A stretch of 40,631 nt of DNA, from the NCBI GenBank assembly GCA_044223895.1, contig JBGALL010000007.1, positions 1-40,631 on the forward strand. The letters are read 5' to 3'. The translations under genes and the position numbers were made by a program. This DNA is from CAKZSU01 sp044223895. GTDB taxonomy: Bacteria; Patescibacteriota; Microgenomatia; UBA10105; UBA927. Every line of letters begins with the position of its first letter. The stretch's first letter is position 1. Positions 32,793-40,631 of the stretch are shown one piece after another. The notes below the pieces were generated by a model, which was not told the origin of the DNA, did no database searches, and worked only from the letters and a program-made list of their open reading frames with translations.

Positions 32793-33716
32793 ATGGAATT
32801 AGAAAAAAAAGTAGCATTGATTATTTTAAATTGGAATGGTAAGGAAAATACCCTTGCCTGTCTTGCTTCTGTGGAAAAATTGATTAAGAAGAATCTTAGT
32901 CTGGAAATTTTCGTCGTAGATAACGGATCAACTGATGGATCTGCAGAAGAAATTAAGAAACAATTTCCGCAGGTCCACCTCATCCTCAATAAAGAGAATA
33001 CTGGGTTTACAGGAGGAAATAATAAGGCTATCCGCAAAGCTATTGCAAATAACGCGGACTTTGTTTGGTTATTAAATAACGATACGACTGTAGAAAAATA
33101 CTCTTTAGTAGAACTTGTAGATGTCTTTGATGATCCAACGGTAGGCATAGCCAGTTCTAAAATTTATTTTATGAAGGGATACGAATTTCACCATGCTCGG
33201 TATAAAGATAAAGAACGAGGAAAAGTGATTTGGTATGCCGGCGGGATGATTGATTGGAACAACGTCTACGGATCACATCGTGGAGTAGATGAAGTTGATC
33301 ATGGTCAGTATGAAGATATTATAGAGACAGATTTTGCCACAGGTTGTTCAATGATGATGACGAGAAAGTGCGTAGAAACTGTCGGAGTTTTTGATGACCG
33401 CTATTTTGCCTATCTGGAAGATATGGATTTATCCCTCCGAGTAAAAAACTTAGGGTGGAAGATCTTATATGTTCCTACATCCATCATTTGGCATAAAAAT
33501 GCTGGTTCAACTGATCGGCCCGGGAATGATTTTCATCAATATTACATGACCAGAAATCGTTTAATATTTGGATTAACATATGCCCCCTTTAGAACTAAGA
33601 TTGCTTTGTTGCGAGAATCTCTACGTTATGTCTTGGCTGGAACAGCACGACAAAAACAGGCTATCAGTGATACTGTTTTTAAGAAATTTGGAAGACAGTA
33701 TTTATGGAAGAAATAA
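32793..33716 (+). CDS. GT2 rhamnosyltransferase-like enzyme (WbbL-like)
   Basis: The protein has 307 residues. VALIILNWNGKENTLACLAS, IFVVDNGSTDGSAEEI, LNKENTGFTGGNNKAIR, VWLLNNDTTVEK (metal-binding NND) and DFATGCSMMMTRKCVETVGVFDDRYFAYLEDMDLSLRVK are the WbbL/RfbF-type GT2 signatures, ED-x-D-L being the base region. IIWHKNAGSTDRPGNDFHQYYMTRNRLIFG follows in the family order. Such enzymes commonly use dTDP-L-rhamnose, in keeping with the rml genes upstream, but specificity is not proven by sequence. No membrane helix is clear, so it works at the inner face on a lipid-linked acceptor. Confidence 0.87.
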   Translation: MELEKKVALIILNWNGKENTLACLASVEKLIKKNLSLEIFVVDNGSTDGSAEEIKKQFPQVHLILNKENTGFTGGNNKAIRKAIANNADFVWLLNNDTTVEKYSLVELVDVFDDPTVGIASSKIYFMKGYEFHHARYKDKERGKVIWYAGGMIDWNNVYGSHRGVDEVDHGQYEDIIETDFATGCSMMMTRKCVETVGVFDDRYFAYLEDMDLSLRVKNLGWKILYVPTSIIWHKNAGSTDRPGNDFHQYYMTRNRLIFGLTYAPFRTKIALLRESLRYVLAGTARQKQAISDTVFKKFGRQYLWKK

Positions 33717-33721
33717 GTTCT

Positions 33722-34474
33722 ATGATAAGTGCAATAATTCTAGCGAAAAATGAACAACAAACTATTCTTCAGGTTTTGAAACGTTTGTCCTGGACAGATG
33801 AACAGATTGTCGTTGATAACGGATCTATTGATAACACAGTTAAAATAGCCAATGAAAATGGAGCAAAGACAGTCTCTATTCCAGAAAAAGATTTTTCGAA
33901 AATGCGAAATGAAGCTGCGAAGAAATCCAAAGCTGATTGGCTTTTATATATAGATACTGACGAAGAAATAAGTCCTGCATTACAAAAAGAAATTATCGAA
34001 ATAACTAAAAAAACTCCTGATACAACTGTTGACCATGTTGCATATACCCTCAAACGGAAAAATTATTATTTAGGACATTTATGGCCGTATACTGATGGCA
34101 TGATACGATTAATCTATAAGCCATCGTTATTTGGATGGTTTGGTGATCTTCACGAGACAGCAAAAATTAATGGTTCTATCGGAACTCTCCAACATCTATT
34201 AATTCATAAAACTCATAGATCATTAGAGGAAATGTTAACCAAAACTAACGAATGGTCAGAAATAGAAGCAAAGTTGCGTTTTGATGCTCACCATCCGCTA
34301 ATTGTTCCGTGGAGATTATTTCGAGTAATGGTAACTGGATTTTACGATTCTTACCTCAAACAGGGAGGTTGGAAAGCAGGTACTGTAGGAATTATGGAAA
34401 GCATGTATCAGGGATTTAGTTTGTTTATTACTTACGCCAAACTTTGGGAGATGCAGCAGAAATCTACCACCTAA
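33722..34474 (+). CDS. GT2 glycosyltransferase (WaaE/KdtX-like)
   Basis: The protein has 250 residues from the ATG at 33722 (MISAIILAKNEQQ is the usual start); an ATG at 33704 would add six residues and overlap by 13 bases. LSWTDEQIVVDNGSIDNTVKIANENGA, MRNEAAKKSKADWLLYIDTDEEISPAL (metal-binding DTDE) and WFGDLHETAKINGSIG resemble the enzyme at 31285, of which it is a paralogue. The C-terminus has YDSYLKQGGWKAGTVGIMESMYQGFSLFITYAKLWE, an amphipathic region as in its paralogue. It likely adds one sugar to a lipid-linked glycan at the inner face of the membrane. It ends nine bases before the YfhO-like gene. Confidence 0.85.
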   Translation: MISAIILAKNEQQTILQVLKRLSWTDEQIVVDNGSIDNTVKIANENGAKTVSIPEKDFSKMRNEAAKKSKADWLLYIDTDEEISPALQKEIIEITKKTPDTTVDHVAYTLKRKNYYLGHLWPYTDGMIRLIYKPSLFGWFGDLHETAKINGSIGTLQHLLIHKTHRSLEEMLTKTNEWSEIEAKLRFDAHHPLIVPWRLFRVMVTGFYDSYLKQGGWKAGTVGIMESMYQGFSLFITYAKLWEMQQKSTT

Positions 34475-34482
34475 TCTTGCCT

Positions 34483-36783
34483 ATGAAGTTTCTGAAAAAA
34501 TACTGGTCAGTTGGATGTCTATTTCTAGTTTGGTTTGTTTTTTGTTCACCTTACTTTTTGAAAGGGTTAATACCGTTCCCATCTACCTATCTGGTGTCAT
34601 TTTTCCCTCCCTGGAATGCCTATTACGGTATGCCCATTAAAAATAATGCAATGCCAGATCTCATTACCCAGTTATTTCCTTGGAAAAAGTTGACTGTTGA
34701 AAGTTGGAAATTAGGACAAATACCTTTATGGAATCCGTATTCCTTTTCTGGAACGATTCATGCGGGTAACTATCAGTCGGCGGTCTTTTCACCAGTTAAT
34801 ATATTGTTTTTTATCTTGCCGTTTATTCATGGTTGGAGTTTTAGTGTCCTATTACAACCGTTAATTGCTGGATTAAGTTTGTTCCTCTTCCTGAAATTAT
34901 TAAAGCGTTCGGATATGGCATCTTTGGTAGGAAGCTTAGGGTTCATGTTTTGTGGGTTTTTAACAACGTGGATGGGCTATGAAACTTTGGGGTGGGCGAT
35001 AGCCTTTTTGCCATTATCCTTAGCGGGAATTGTTCTTTATGATCAGAAAAAAAATTGGTGGAGTGGAGTCCTGATATCCTTTTCTGTCGCTTTTTCACTG
35101 TTATCCGGTCATTATCAAATAAGTTTTTATGCGTTGGTAGCAATCGCACTATTTATAAGTTTATTTGTTAGAGGAGGAAGATCGAAACTCTACGTGGTAT
35201 TTTTTGTTATAGCTGGCATTCTTCTGTGTATGGATCAGTTAATGCTTTCCTTTCTTGCGTTGTTGCAATCAAATCGAGCTAGTAGCTTCACCAGTGGCTC
35301 GATACCCTGGAATTATCTCATTACTCTGTTTTCGCCGGATTTTTATGGGAATCCTGTAACCAGAAATGATTGGTTTGGACAATATGCAGAGTGGGCGAGT
35401 TATATCGGTGTGATACCCCTATGCTTTAGTGTTTACTCCTTGATAAGTACACGAGTGAAAGAAAAAAATATTTTCATTTTGCTGGCAATAATTAGTTTAC
35501 TTTTGGCGATGAGTACCCCGCTAAATACCTTGCTATATCAGCTCCATATTCCAGTTATATCAACCAGTGTCGCAACTCGGATGGTGGTTCTCCTGAGCTT
35601 TTCTTTGGCAGTGTTGTCAGCATTTGGGGTTGATGAACTAAGACGTGATTGGCTGGCACAGCATACAACAAAAATTAAACTTACAGGAGTTGTATTAATC
35701 GGATTTGCTCTACTCCTCTGGAGTGGAATTCTGTTATTTAAATTTTTACCGGTAGAGTCATTAATTATCGCTAAAAGAAATACTGTTATACCAACAGCTT
35801 CGCTAGTCATATTTGTTCTTTCCATAAGTGTTGGTATGAAGTTGAAAAGAATGCGACCCTTATTGTTGACTATCTTAGTTGTAGTCACTGCAGGAGAGAT
35901 GGTGCGATATAGTTCAAAGTGGATGCCGTTTGATTCAGCAGCTTATATCTATCCAGATCTACCAGTTATATCGTTTCTAAAAAACACCGTAAAAGAAAAA
36001 AGAGTATATGGGACATTTGGTAACGAACTAGATACCTACTATGGAATTCCCTCTGTGGAGGGGTATGATGCCTTATATCAGCAACGATATGGTGAATTTA
36101 TTTCAGCAGCAGCAGATGGAACGATTCATGAACTACAACGTTCGGTGGTTCAGTTAGATAAACAAGGGAAATATACAGAACGATGGTTGGAACTGTTAGG
36201 AACACAATATTTGCTCTATCGAAAAAGCGATGGAAGAAATGTTTGGGTATTCCCACATTGGAATTACCCTCAATACCGATCAATTTATCAAGACGAAAAA
36301 TATGAAGTTCTAGAAAATACGAAAGCTATTCCCAGAGCCTTATTAGCCTCTGAGTATAAACTAGCCAAATCAAAAACTGAAATATTGGAAGCCATTGAGT
36401 CAGAACAAACAAATCTACAAACTACTGTTGTTTTGGAAGAGAAGCCAGAAATCGAACCAAAGGCAGGTGAGGGAAACGTAACTATCCTAAGCTATCTACC
36501 TAATTATCTAGAAATTCGGACAAGTGCCAGCAGCCCTAAACTATTATTTATTTCTGATGTCTTCGATTCAGGATGGCATGCATCAGTAAACGGAAAAGAA
36601 GAGAAAATATTTCGAGCAAACTATGCTTTTCGAGCGGTGTCTGTTCCTTCAGGTGATAGCACAGTCAGATTCTGGTATTTACCAAAGGAATTTTTGATAG
36701 CCTTGATAATTTCCGCAGTAACCTTAGGATTTATTATCATCATAAGTGTGAGAAAATTAATCTATGACCATAGGCATCTATAA
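34483..36783 (+). CDS. YfhO-family multi-pass membrane protein
   Basis: The protein has 766 residues from the ATG at 34483; the TTG at 34444 is not used, as it would overlap the previous gene. FPPWNAYYGMPIKNNAMPDLITQLFPWKK, GQIPLWNPYSFSGTIHAGNYQSAVFSPVN and GYETLGWAIAFLPLSLAG are the YfhO family signatures (PF09586). About 12-13 helices are seen, then an extracytoplasmic half with LEGYDALYQQRYGEF-type sequence and a beta-domain around DSGWHASVNGKEEKIF, ending with a final helix. YfhO of Gram-positive bacteria glycosylates lipoteichoic acid from a lipid-linked sugar; here the acceptor is unknown. It overlaps the GT4 gene by 20 bases. Confidence 0.85.
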   Translation: MKFLKKYWSVGCLFLVWFVFCSPYFLKGLIPFPSTYLVSFFPPWNAYYGMPIKNNAMPDLITQLFPWKKLTVESWKLGQIPLWNPYSFSGTIHAGNYQSAVFSPVNILFFILPFIHGWSFSVLLQPLIAGLSLFLFLKLLKRSDMASLVGSLGFMFCGFLTTWMGYETLGWAIAFLPLSLAGIVLYDQKKNWWSGVLISFSVAFSLLSGHYQISFYALVAIALFISLFVRGGRSKLYVVFFVIAGILLCMDQLMLSFLALLQSNRASSFTSGSIPWNYLITLFSPDFYGNPVTRNDWFGQYAEWASYIGVIPLCFSVYSLISTRVKEKNIFILLAIISLLLAMSTPLNTLLYQLHIPVISTSVATRMVVLLSFSLAVLSAFGVDELRRDWLAQHTTKIKLTGVVLIGFALLLWSGILLFKFLPVESLIIAKRNTVIPTASLVIFVLSISVGMKLKRMRPLLLTILVVVTAGEMVRYSSKWMPFDSAAYIYPDLPVISFLKNTVKEKRVYGTFGNELDTYYGIPSVEGYDALYQQRYGEFISAAADGTIHELQRSVVQLDKQGKYTERWLELLGTQYLLYRKSDGRNVWVFPHWNYPQYRSIYQDEKYEVLENTKAIPRALLASEYKLAKSKTEILEAIESEQTNLQTTVVLEEKPEIEPKAGEGNVTILSYLPNYLEIRTSASSPKLLFISDVFDSGWHASVNGKEEKIFRANYAFRAVSVPSGDSTVRFWYLPKEFLIALIISAVTLGFIIIISVRKLIYDHRHL

Positions 36784-37828
36784 CCCTTACCATGATACGT
36801 TGGGTGGTGGTGAACAATATATGTTCACTTTGGCTGAATATTTCTTGCGACAAAATGCAAGAGTAATTTATTTTTCAAACGATGTCATAGAGATCAAAAA
36901 AGCACAGGAGCGTTTCGGATTGTCGCTAGAAAAATTAATTGTTCAACCACCAGTATTTGAATCAGGATCTTTTATCGAGAAATTACACGTTACTAAATCA
37001 CTGGATAAATTGTTGTTTTATAGTGACGGAAGTATTCCAGTATCTTTTGCCAAGAATACCTATCTTGTCTTTCAGTTCCCGGTCCCTTGGGTAAAAACTC
37101 AATCATTACTCAATCGATTAAAAACTATGAGATCAACAAAATTTATTGTAAATTCACAGTTTACGAAAAAATTTATTGATACTACCTTTCAATCTTCTGC
37201 AGAAGTATTGTACCCGTCTGTTTCAGTAGATATGTATTCAACTGAAGAAAAAAAACAACAAATTCTTTCTGTAGGAAGATTTACTAAAGGGATGAATACT
37301 AAACGACAAGATATTTTAATAGAAGCCTTTAAGAAGCTGGTTGATGAAGGCTTGAAAGGTTGGAAATTCATTCTTGCAGGAGGAGTATTAGATCGCGATA
37401 TAGAAGAAGTAAAAAAATATGAAGAGATAGTTCATGGTTACCCAGTTGAGTTTTTTCCTAATGTAAGTAGAGAAAGATTATTGCATTTATATGCTACTTC
37501 ACCGATTTATTGGCATGCGGCTGGATTTGGAGTGAATGAACAGGATCATCCGGAACAAGTTGAGCATTTCGGCATAAGCACTCTCGAAGCAATGGCGTCT
37601 AGCGCAGTACCTTTAGTCTACAAAGCAGGGGGTCAAAAGGAGATTGTTGTTGATGGTAGTTCTGGATTTTTTTGGGAGACGATCACTGAATTAACTTCCA
37701 AAACTTATCAACTTGTTAGCGAAAAGGACATGCGAATAAGTATGCAACCTAAGGTCTTGGAGCGTTCGAAAGATTTTGATCAAGAGTTTTTTTTCAAAAA
37801 CTGTGAACGTTTGTTTTCTACAACCTAA
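36764..37828 (+). CDS. GT4 glycosyltransferase, ALG11-like
   Basis: The protein has 354 residues and overlaps the YfhO-like gene by 20 bases. IYNPYHDTLGGGEQYMFTLAEYF is the GT4 N-terminal glycine loop; ILSVGRFTKGMNTKRQDILIEAFKKL, WKFILAGGV and VNEQDHPEQVEHFGISTLEAMASSAVPLVYKAGGQKEIV follow. E267-x7-E275 (EHFGISTLE) is the catalytic acidic motif, and the Glu-His-Phe-Gly context recalls eukaryotic ALG11, which adds alpha-1,2-mannose. GT4 enzymes use a nucleotide sugar (GDP-mannose or UDP-sugar) with retention. It may build the core of the glycan that the YfhO-like enzymes decorate. Function and donor are predicted, not shown. Confidence 0.86.
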   Translation: MTIGIYNPYHDTLGGGEQYMFTLAEYFLRQNARVIYFSNDVIEIKKAQERFGLSLEKLIVQPPVFESGSFIEKLHVTKSLDKLLFYSDGSIPVSFAKNTYLVFQFPVPWVKTQSLLNRLKTMRSTKFIVNSQFTKKFIDTTFQSSAEVLYPSVSVDMYSTEEKKQQILSVGRFTKGMNTKRQDILIEAFKKLVDEGLKGWKFILAGGVLDRDIEEVKKYEEIVHGYPVEFFPNVSRERLLHLYATSPIYWHAAGFGVNEQDHPEQVEHFGISTLEAMASSAVPLVYKAGGQKEIVVDGSSGFFWETITELTSKTYQLVSEKDMRISMQPKVLERSKDFDQEFFFKNCERLFSTT

Positions 37829-37830
37829 AT

Positions 37831-40031
37831 ATGAAATTTTTTTTAAATACCAAAAATCTCCATACAATTTGCTTATTAATTTTTATTATGTTTGTAGGAA
37901 TCTTTTTTCAGAGTGTGATAGCAGAAAAAAAGATCCCTGCACCTACAGATACCTTAGTAGGTCTATATCATCCTTGGAGAGATTTATATGCTGGTAATTA
38001 TCCAAGAGGTATTCCTTTTAAAAATTTTTTAATTACCTCTGGAACCCATACTCTTTTGCTGGGTACCCATTGCTCGGAAATATTCAATCAGGAGTGTTGT
38101 ATCCTTTAAATAGTTTATTCTTTCTATTTAGTTTTTCAACCGCGTGGTCATTATTAATTATTCTTCAGCCACTCTTGGGAGGCATTTTTTTATATTGGTA
38201 TTTATTCTCAAAAAAGATCAGCCCGGTAATTTGTTTAATGAGTGCTATTTCTTGGAGTTTTTCTGGATTTTCTATCGCCTGGTTAACATGGGGAACAATT
38301 GTTCATACAGCTATATGGCTTCCTGTTTTTCTTCTGGCTGCTGATAAGATCATCGAAGAGAACTCTCGGAGAATGCTGTGGTCTCTTCTATTAGGATTTA
38401 GTATAACCTTCTCTTTTTTTGCAGGTCATGTCCAAATATTTTTGTATATCTTGATTTGTTTGTTTTTATATCTTTTCTCAAAATTAATTGTACACAGAAA
38501 GAAAAATAGCTCAGCTTTAGGATATTTCCTAATATCACTGGGAATCTTTGTTGCCCTTGCTCTCTTTCAATTCAAAGAGTTGTATCAGTTAGTTAGCCTA
38601 TCTAGCAGAACATTAGAAGAAAATTTAGTGAATAAGGATGGTTGGTTTTTGCCATGGCAACATCTGATTCAGTTCCTTATCCCTGATTTTTTTGGAAACC
38701 CAGCAACATTAAATTATTGGGGCACTTGGAACTACGGCGAATTAGTAGGATATATAGGAATTCTTCCACTATTTTTTTCTTATATTGGAATAGTGGTCTC
38801 CAAATCATCAGAAAAAAAGTTTTGGACTGGATTGCTGGTAATAGTCCTATTATTTATCCTTCCAACACCGGTGGCTAAATTACCATTTATACTTCACTTA
38901 CCATTTATTTCAAGTTTGCAGCCTACACGGTTAATCGTATTAATCGTTTACTCACTTATTATGTTATCTTCCCTTGGATTACAAGAAATAACTGACAGAG
39001 AAAGTAAAAATCAAACAAGAATATTTTTTTCGACTGTTGTCTTCCTTTTGCTGTGTGGATTAGTGATGGGAATTACCTTCTTTTATTCGCAAAATTCTTC
39101 TAATGTAGATATAAAAGATCATTTTGGTATAGCCTTTCGCAATAGCATTTATCCTTTGATTATTCTATTCAGCGGGGTAAGCATGATATTACTTTCCCGC
39201 AGAAAACTTTTTAGAAATATATCATTGTCTATTCTCTTACTCTTAGTATGTCTAGATCTGTTTAGATTTGGAAGAAAATTTACTCCTTTTACTGATAGTT
39301 CCTATTTTTTTCCTACAACTAAAATTATTAGCTATCTGCAGTCTGTCCCTAAACCTTTTCGCGTATTGGCAACAGATGATAGGATACTTCCGCCTAATGC
39401 TTCAGCATTTTATGGTATAGAAACAATATCAGGATATGATCCGTTATATTCAAAATATTTTGAAGGGATAATCGCTGCTCACAATCGTAATAAAGCAGAT
39501 TTAACAAAACCCTTTGGATTTAATCGAATTCTTATACCTACCAATCATTCCACTCCTGTTTTTGATCTATTTAATATCGTTTATGTCCTTAGTTATGGAC
39601 CATTAGAGAACAACTACCTACATTATGTAATGAATGAAGGAGAAACCTATCTTTATCAAATAAATAATCCTTTAGAGCGAATATATTTTGTAGAACAGGT
39701 TTATCTAGTACAAACCTATGAACAAGCTGTTAGTAAACTATTCTCGGGTGTTTCGGTGAGAAACAGTGCAGTAGTTCAGGGAGATGTAGAGGGATTTGGT
39801 GATTCTATTAGCGCGAATGATACTATCACTCTTGAACAGTATGACAATTCATTTATTAGGTTTAAAACAGATTCAGCTACTAAACGATATGTGACCGTCC
39901 TTAATAGTTATTTCCCAGGGTGGAAAGCCAGGATCGATGATAAACCTACCAAGCTCTATCCAACTGATGGAGCTTTTATGGGTCTGGTTGTTCCAGAAGG
40001 CCATCACACAATACAATTACAATATGAATAA
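37831..40031 (+). pseudogene. YfhO-family membrane protein with internal deletion and frameshift
   Basis: The first part (from ATG 37831: MKFFLNTKNLHTICLL) and the second part (frame through 40031) lie in different frames, switching near 38030-38045. The first frame reads GIPFKNFLIT, and the second picks up at LWNPYSFAGYPLLGNIQSG. In the intact relative at 34483 the same blocks (GMPIKN and LWNPYSF) are about 30 residues apart, so about 25-30 codons including the D-x-x-x-Q-x-x-PW segment are missing here and the frame is lost. Later parts are intact: GYDPLYSKYFEG and NSYFPGWKARIDD. It ends at LQYE without the last helix seen in relatives. Deletion, or an assembly error at an A/T-rich run (AAAAATTTTTT), are both possible. 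Confidence 0.75.
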
Positions 40032-40631
40032 GAATATATCTGCGAGCATTATTATCCCAAACTGGAATGGTAAACATTTACTAGAAAAGCATTTGCCATC
40101 AGTTATAAAAGGATCTCAAAATGCAGAGATTATCATTGTTGATGATGCTTCTACTGATAACTCTGTAGAATATTTGCAAACATCATTTCCTAAGATAAAG
40201 CTGGTAAAAAAAGACTTGAATGAAGGTTTCGCCAGTGCAGTTAATAGAGGTGTTCAAGAATCTCAGTCGGATATTATTGTATTACTAAACACTGATATCG
40301 AGCCTGAAGTTGGATTTCTCAATCCATTACTTGATCATTTTGAATCGACAGATGTTTTTGCGGTTGGATGTCTTGATAAGAGCATTGAGGCAGGTAAAAC
40401 AGTCCTACGCGGAAGAGGCGAGGCGTCGTGGCAAAAAGGGATGTTTATTCATCGGCGAGGTGACGTAGATAAAACAGATACGGCGTGGGTATCAGGTGGG
40501 AGTGGGGCTTTTAGAAAAAAGTATTGGGAGAAGCTGGGAGGAATGGATGAATTATTTAATCCGTTCTATTGGGAAGATATCGATCTTTCTTATAGAGCGA
40601 GGAAATCAGGATATACCGTATTATTTGAACC
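40024..40631 (+). CDS. GT2 glycosyltransferase (WbbL-like), 3'-truncated by the window
   Basis: An ATG at 40024 opens a frame with no stop to the end of the window (202 codons). It overlaps the previous gene by 8 bases. ASIIIPNWNGKHLLEKHLPS, IIIVDDASTDNSVEYL, NEGFASAVNRGVQES, IIVLLNTDIEPEVGF (metal-binding NTD) and WVSGGSGAFRKKYWEKLGGMDELFNPFYWEDIDLSYRAR are clear WbbL/rhamnosyltransferase-type GT2 motifs, with ED-I-D as the base region. The C-terminus is missing. It is similar in type to the enzyme at 32793 but diverged. It probably adds a sugar to a lipid-linked glycan in the same pathway. Confidence 0.85.
   Translation, partial: MNKNISASIIIPNWNGKHLLEKHLPSVIKGSQNAEIIIVDDASTDNSVEYLQTSFPKIKLVKKDLNEGFASAVNRGVQESQSDIIVLLNTDIEPEVGFLNPLLDHFESTDVFAVGCLDKSIEAGKTVLRGRGEASWQKGMFIHRRGDVDKTDTAWVSGGSGAFRKKYWEKLGGMDELFNPFYWEDIDLSYRARKSGYTVLFE

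Noticed and set aside
34444..34482. TTG start at 34444 for the YfhO-like gene.
   Set aside because: It lies inside the previous gene and gives a hydrophilic extension; the ATG at 34483 begins a typical helix-bearing N-terminus.
1..40631. tRNA, rRNA, CRISPR arrays, transposases or phage genes.
   Set aside because: No cloverleaf, regular spacer repeats, transposase motifs or phage structural genes were recognised by eye on either strand; a tRNAscan/Rfam search would be needed to exclude small RNAs.

Overview
The window is a dense, AT-rich stretch in which every supported gene lies on the + strand. Neighbouring genes abut or overlap, often through a 4-base ATGA stop/start. TGA is used as a stop, so the standard bacterial code fits. 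Small secreted proteins with CAP, sortase, PKD and Fn3 modules, very large sets of membrane glycosyltransferases and the lack of long intergenic gaps suggest a Candidate Phyla Radiation bacterium, probably Microgenomates-like. This placement is inferred from gene style, not from a marker gene. No RNA gene, CRISPR array, transposase or minus-strand gene was found, and no gap without a gene exceeds about 155 bases.

Region 1 (1-3460) holds the end of a processive family-2 synthase (QxxRW type) followed by an unusual chimera: a GT39-like multi-pass membrane domain fused to a GH8 endoglucanase-like domain. Together they look like an exopolysaccharide (beta-glucan-like) synthesis and trimming unit.

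Region 2 (3461-8508) has a secreted protein and then a probable copper or redox-metal surface cassette: a ferric-reductase-like heme membrane protein with two extracytoplasmic H-x12-HxHP repeats, and three secreted proteins (one YcnI/DUF1775, one with PKD domains) whose predicted mature N-terminus is histidine. A palindrome and a repeat-like inverted repeat lie in its intergenic gaps.

Region 3 (8509-12655) holds a second copy of the Region 2 secreted domain, here on a protein with a Fn3 domain and an LGATG-type C-terminal anchor, followed by a sortase, a kinase-like protein, a CAP-domain protein and a small membrane protein.

Region 4 (12659-17582) makes nucleotide sugars: rmlA, rmlB and rmlD homologues (no rmlC seen), UDP-glucose dehydrogenase and a GDP-mannose-dehydratase-like SDR.

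Region 5 (17604-40631) is a glycosylation array. It has several GT2 enzymes, including polyprenyl-phosphate sugar synthases, many GT-C-type membrane transferases (GT39, MptB-like, PTPS-related and YfhO-like), a Wzx-type flippase, a GT4 enzyme, a NUDIX hydrolase and one secreted protein of unknown function. The logic is: activated sugars, then lipid-phosphate sugars, then transfer outside the membrane by GT-C enzymes, with the flippase exporting lipid-linked glycans. Two of the large membrane genes are interrupted, one by a single-base frameshift in an A-run and one by an apparent internal deletion.

Several transcription units begin with a -10 box exactly 6 bases before a start codon, which suggests leaderless mRNAs.
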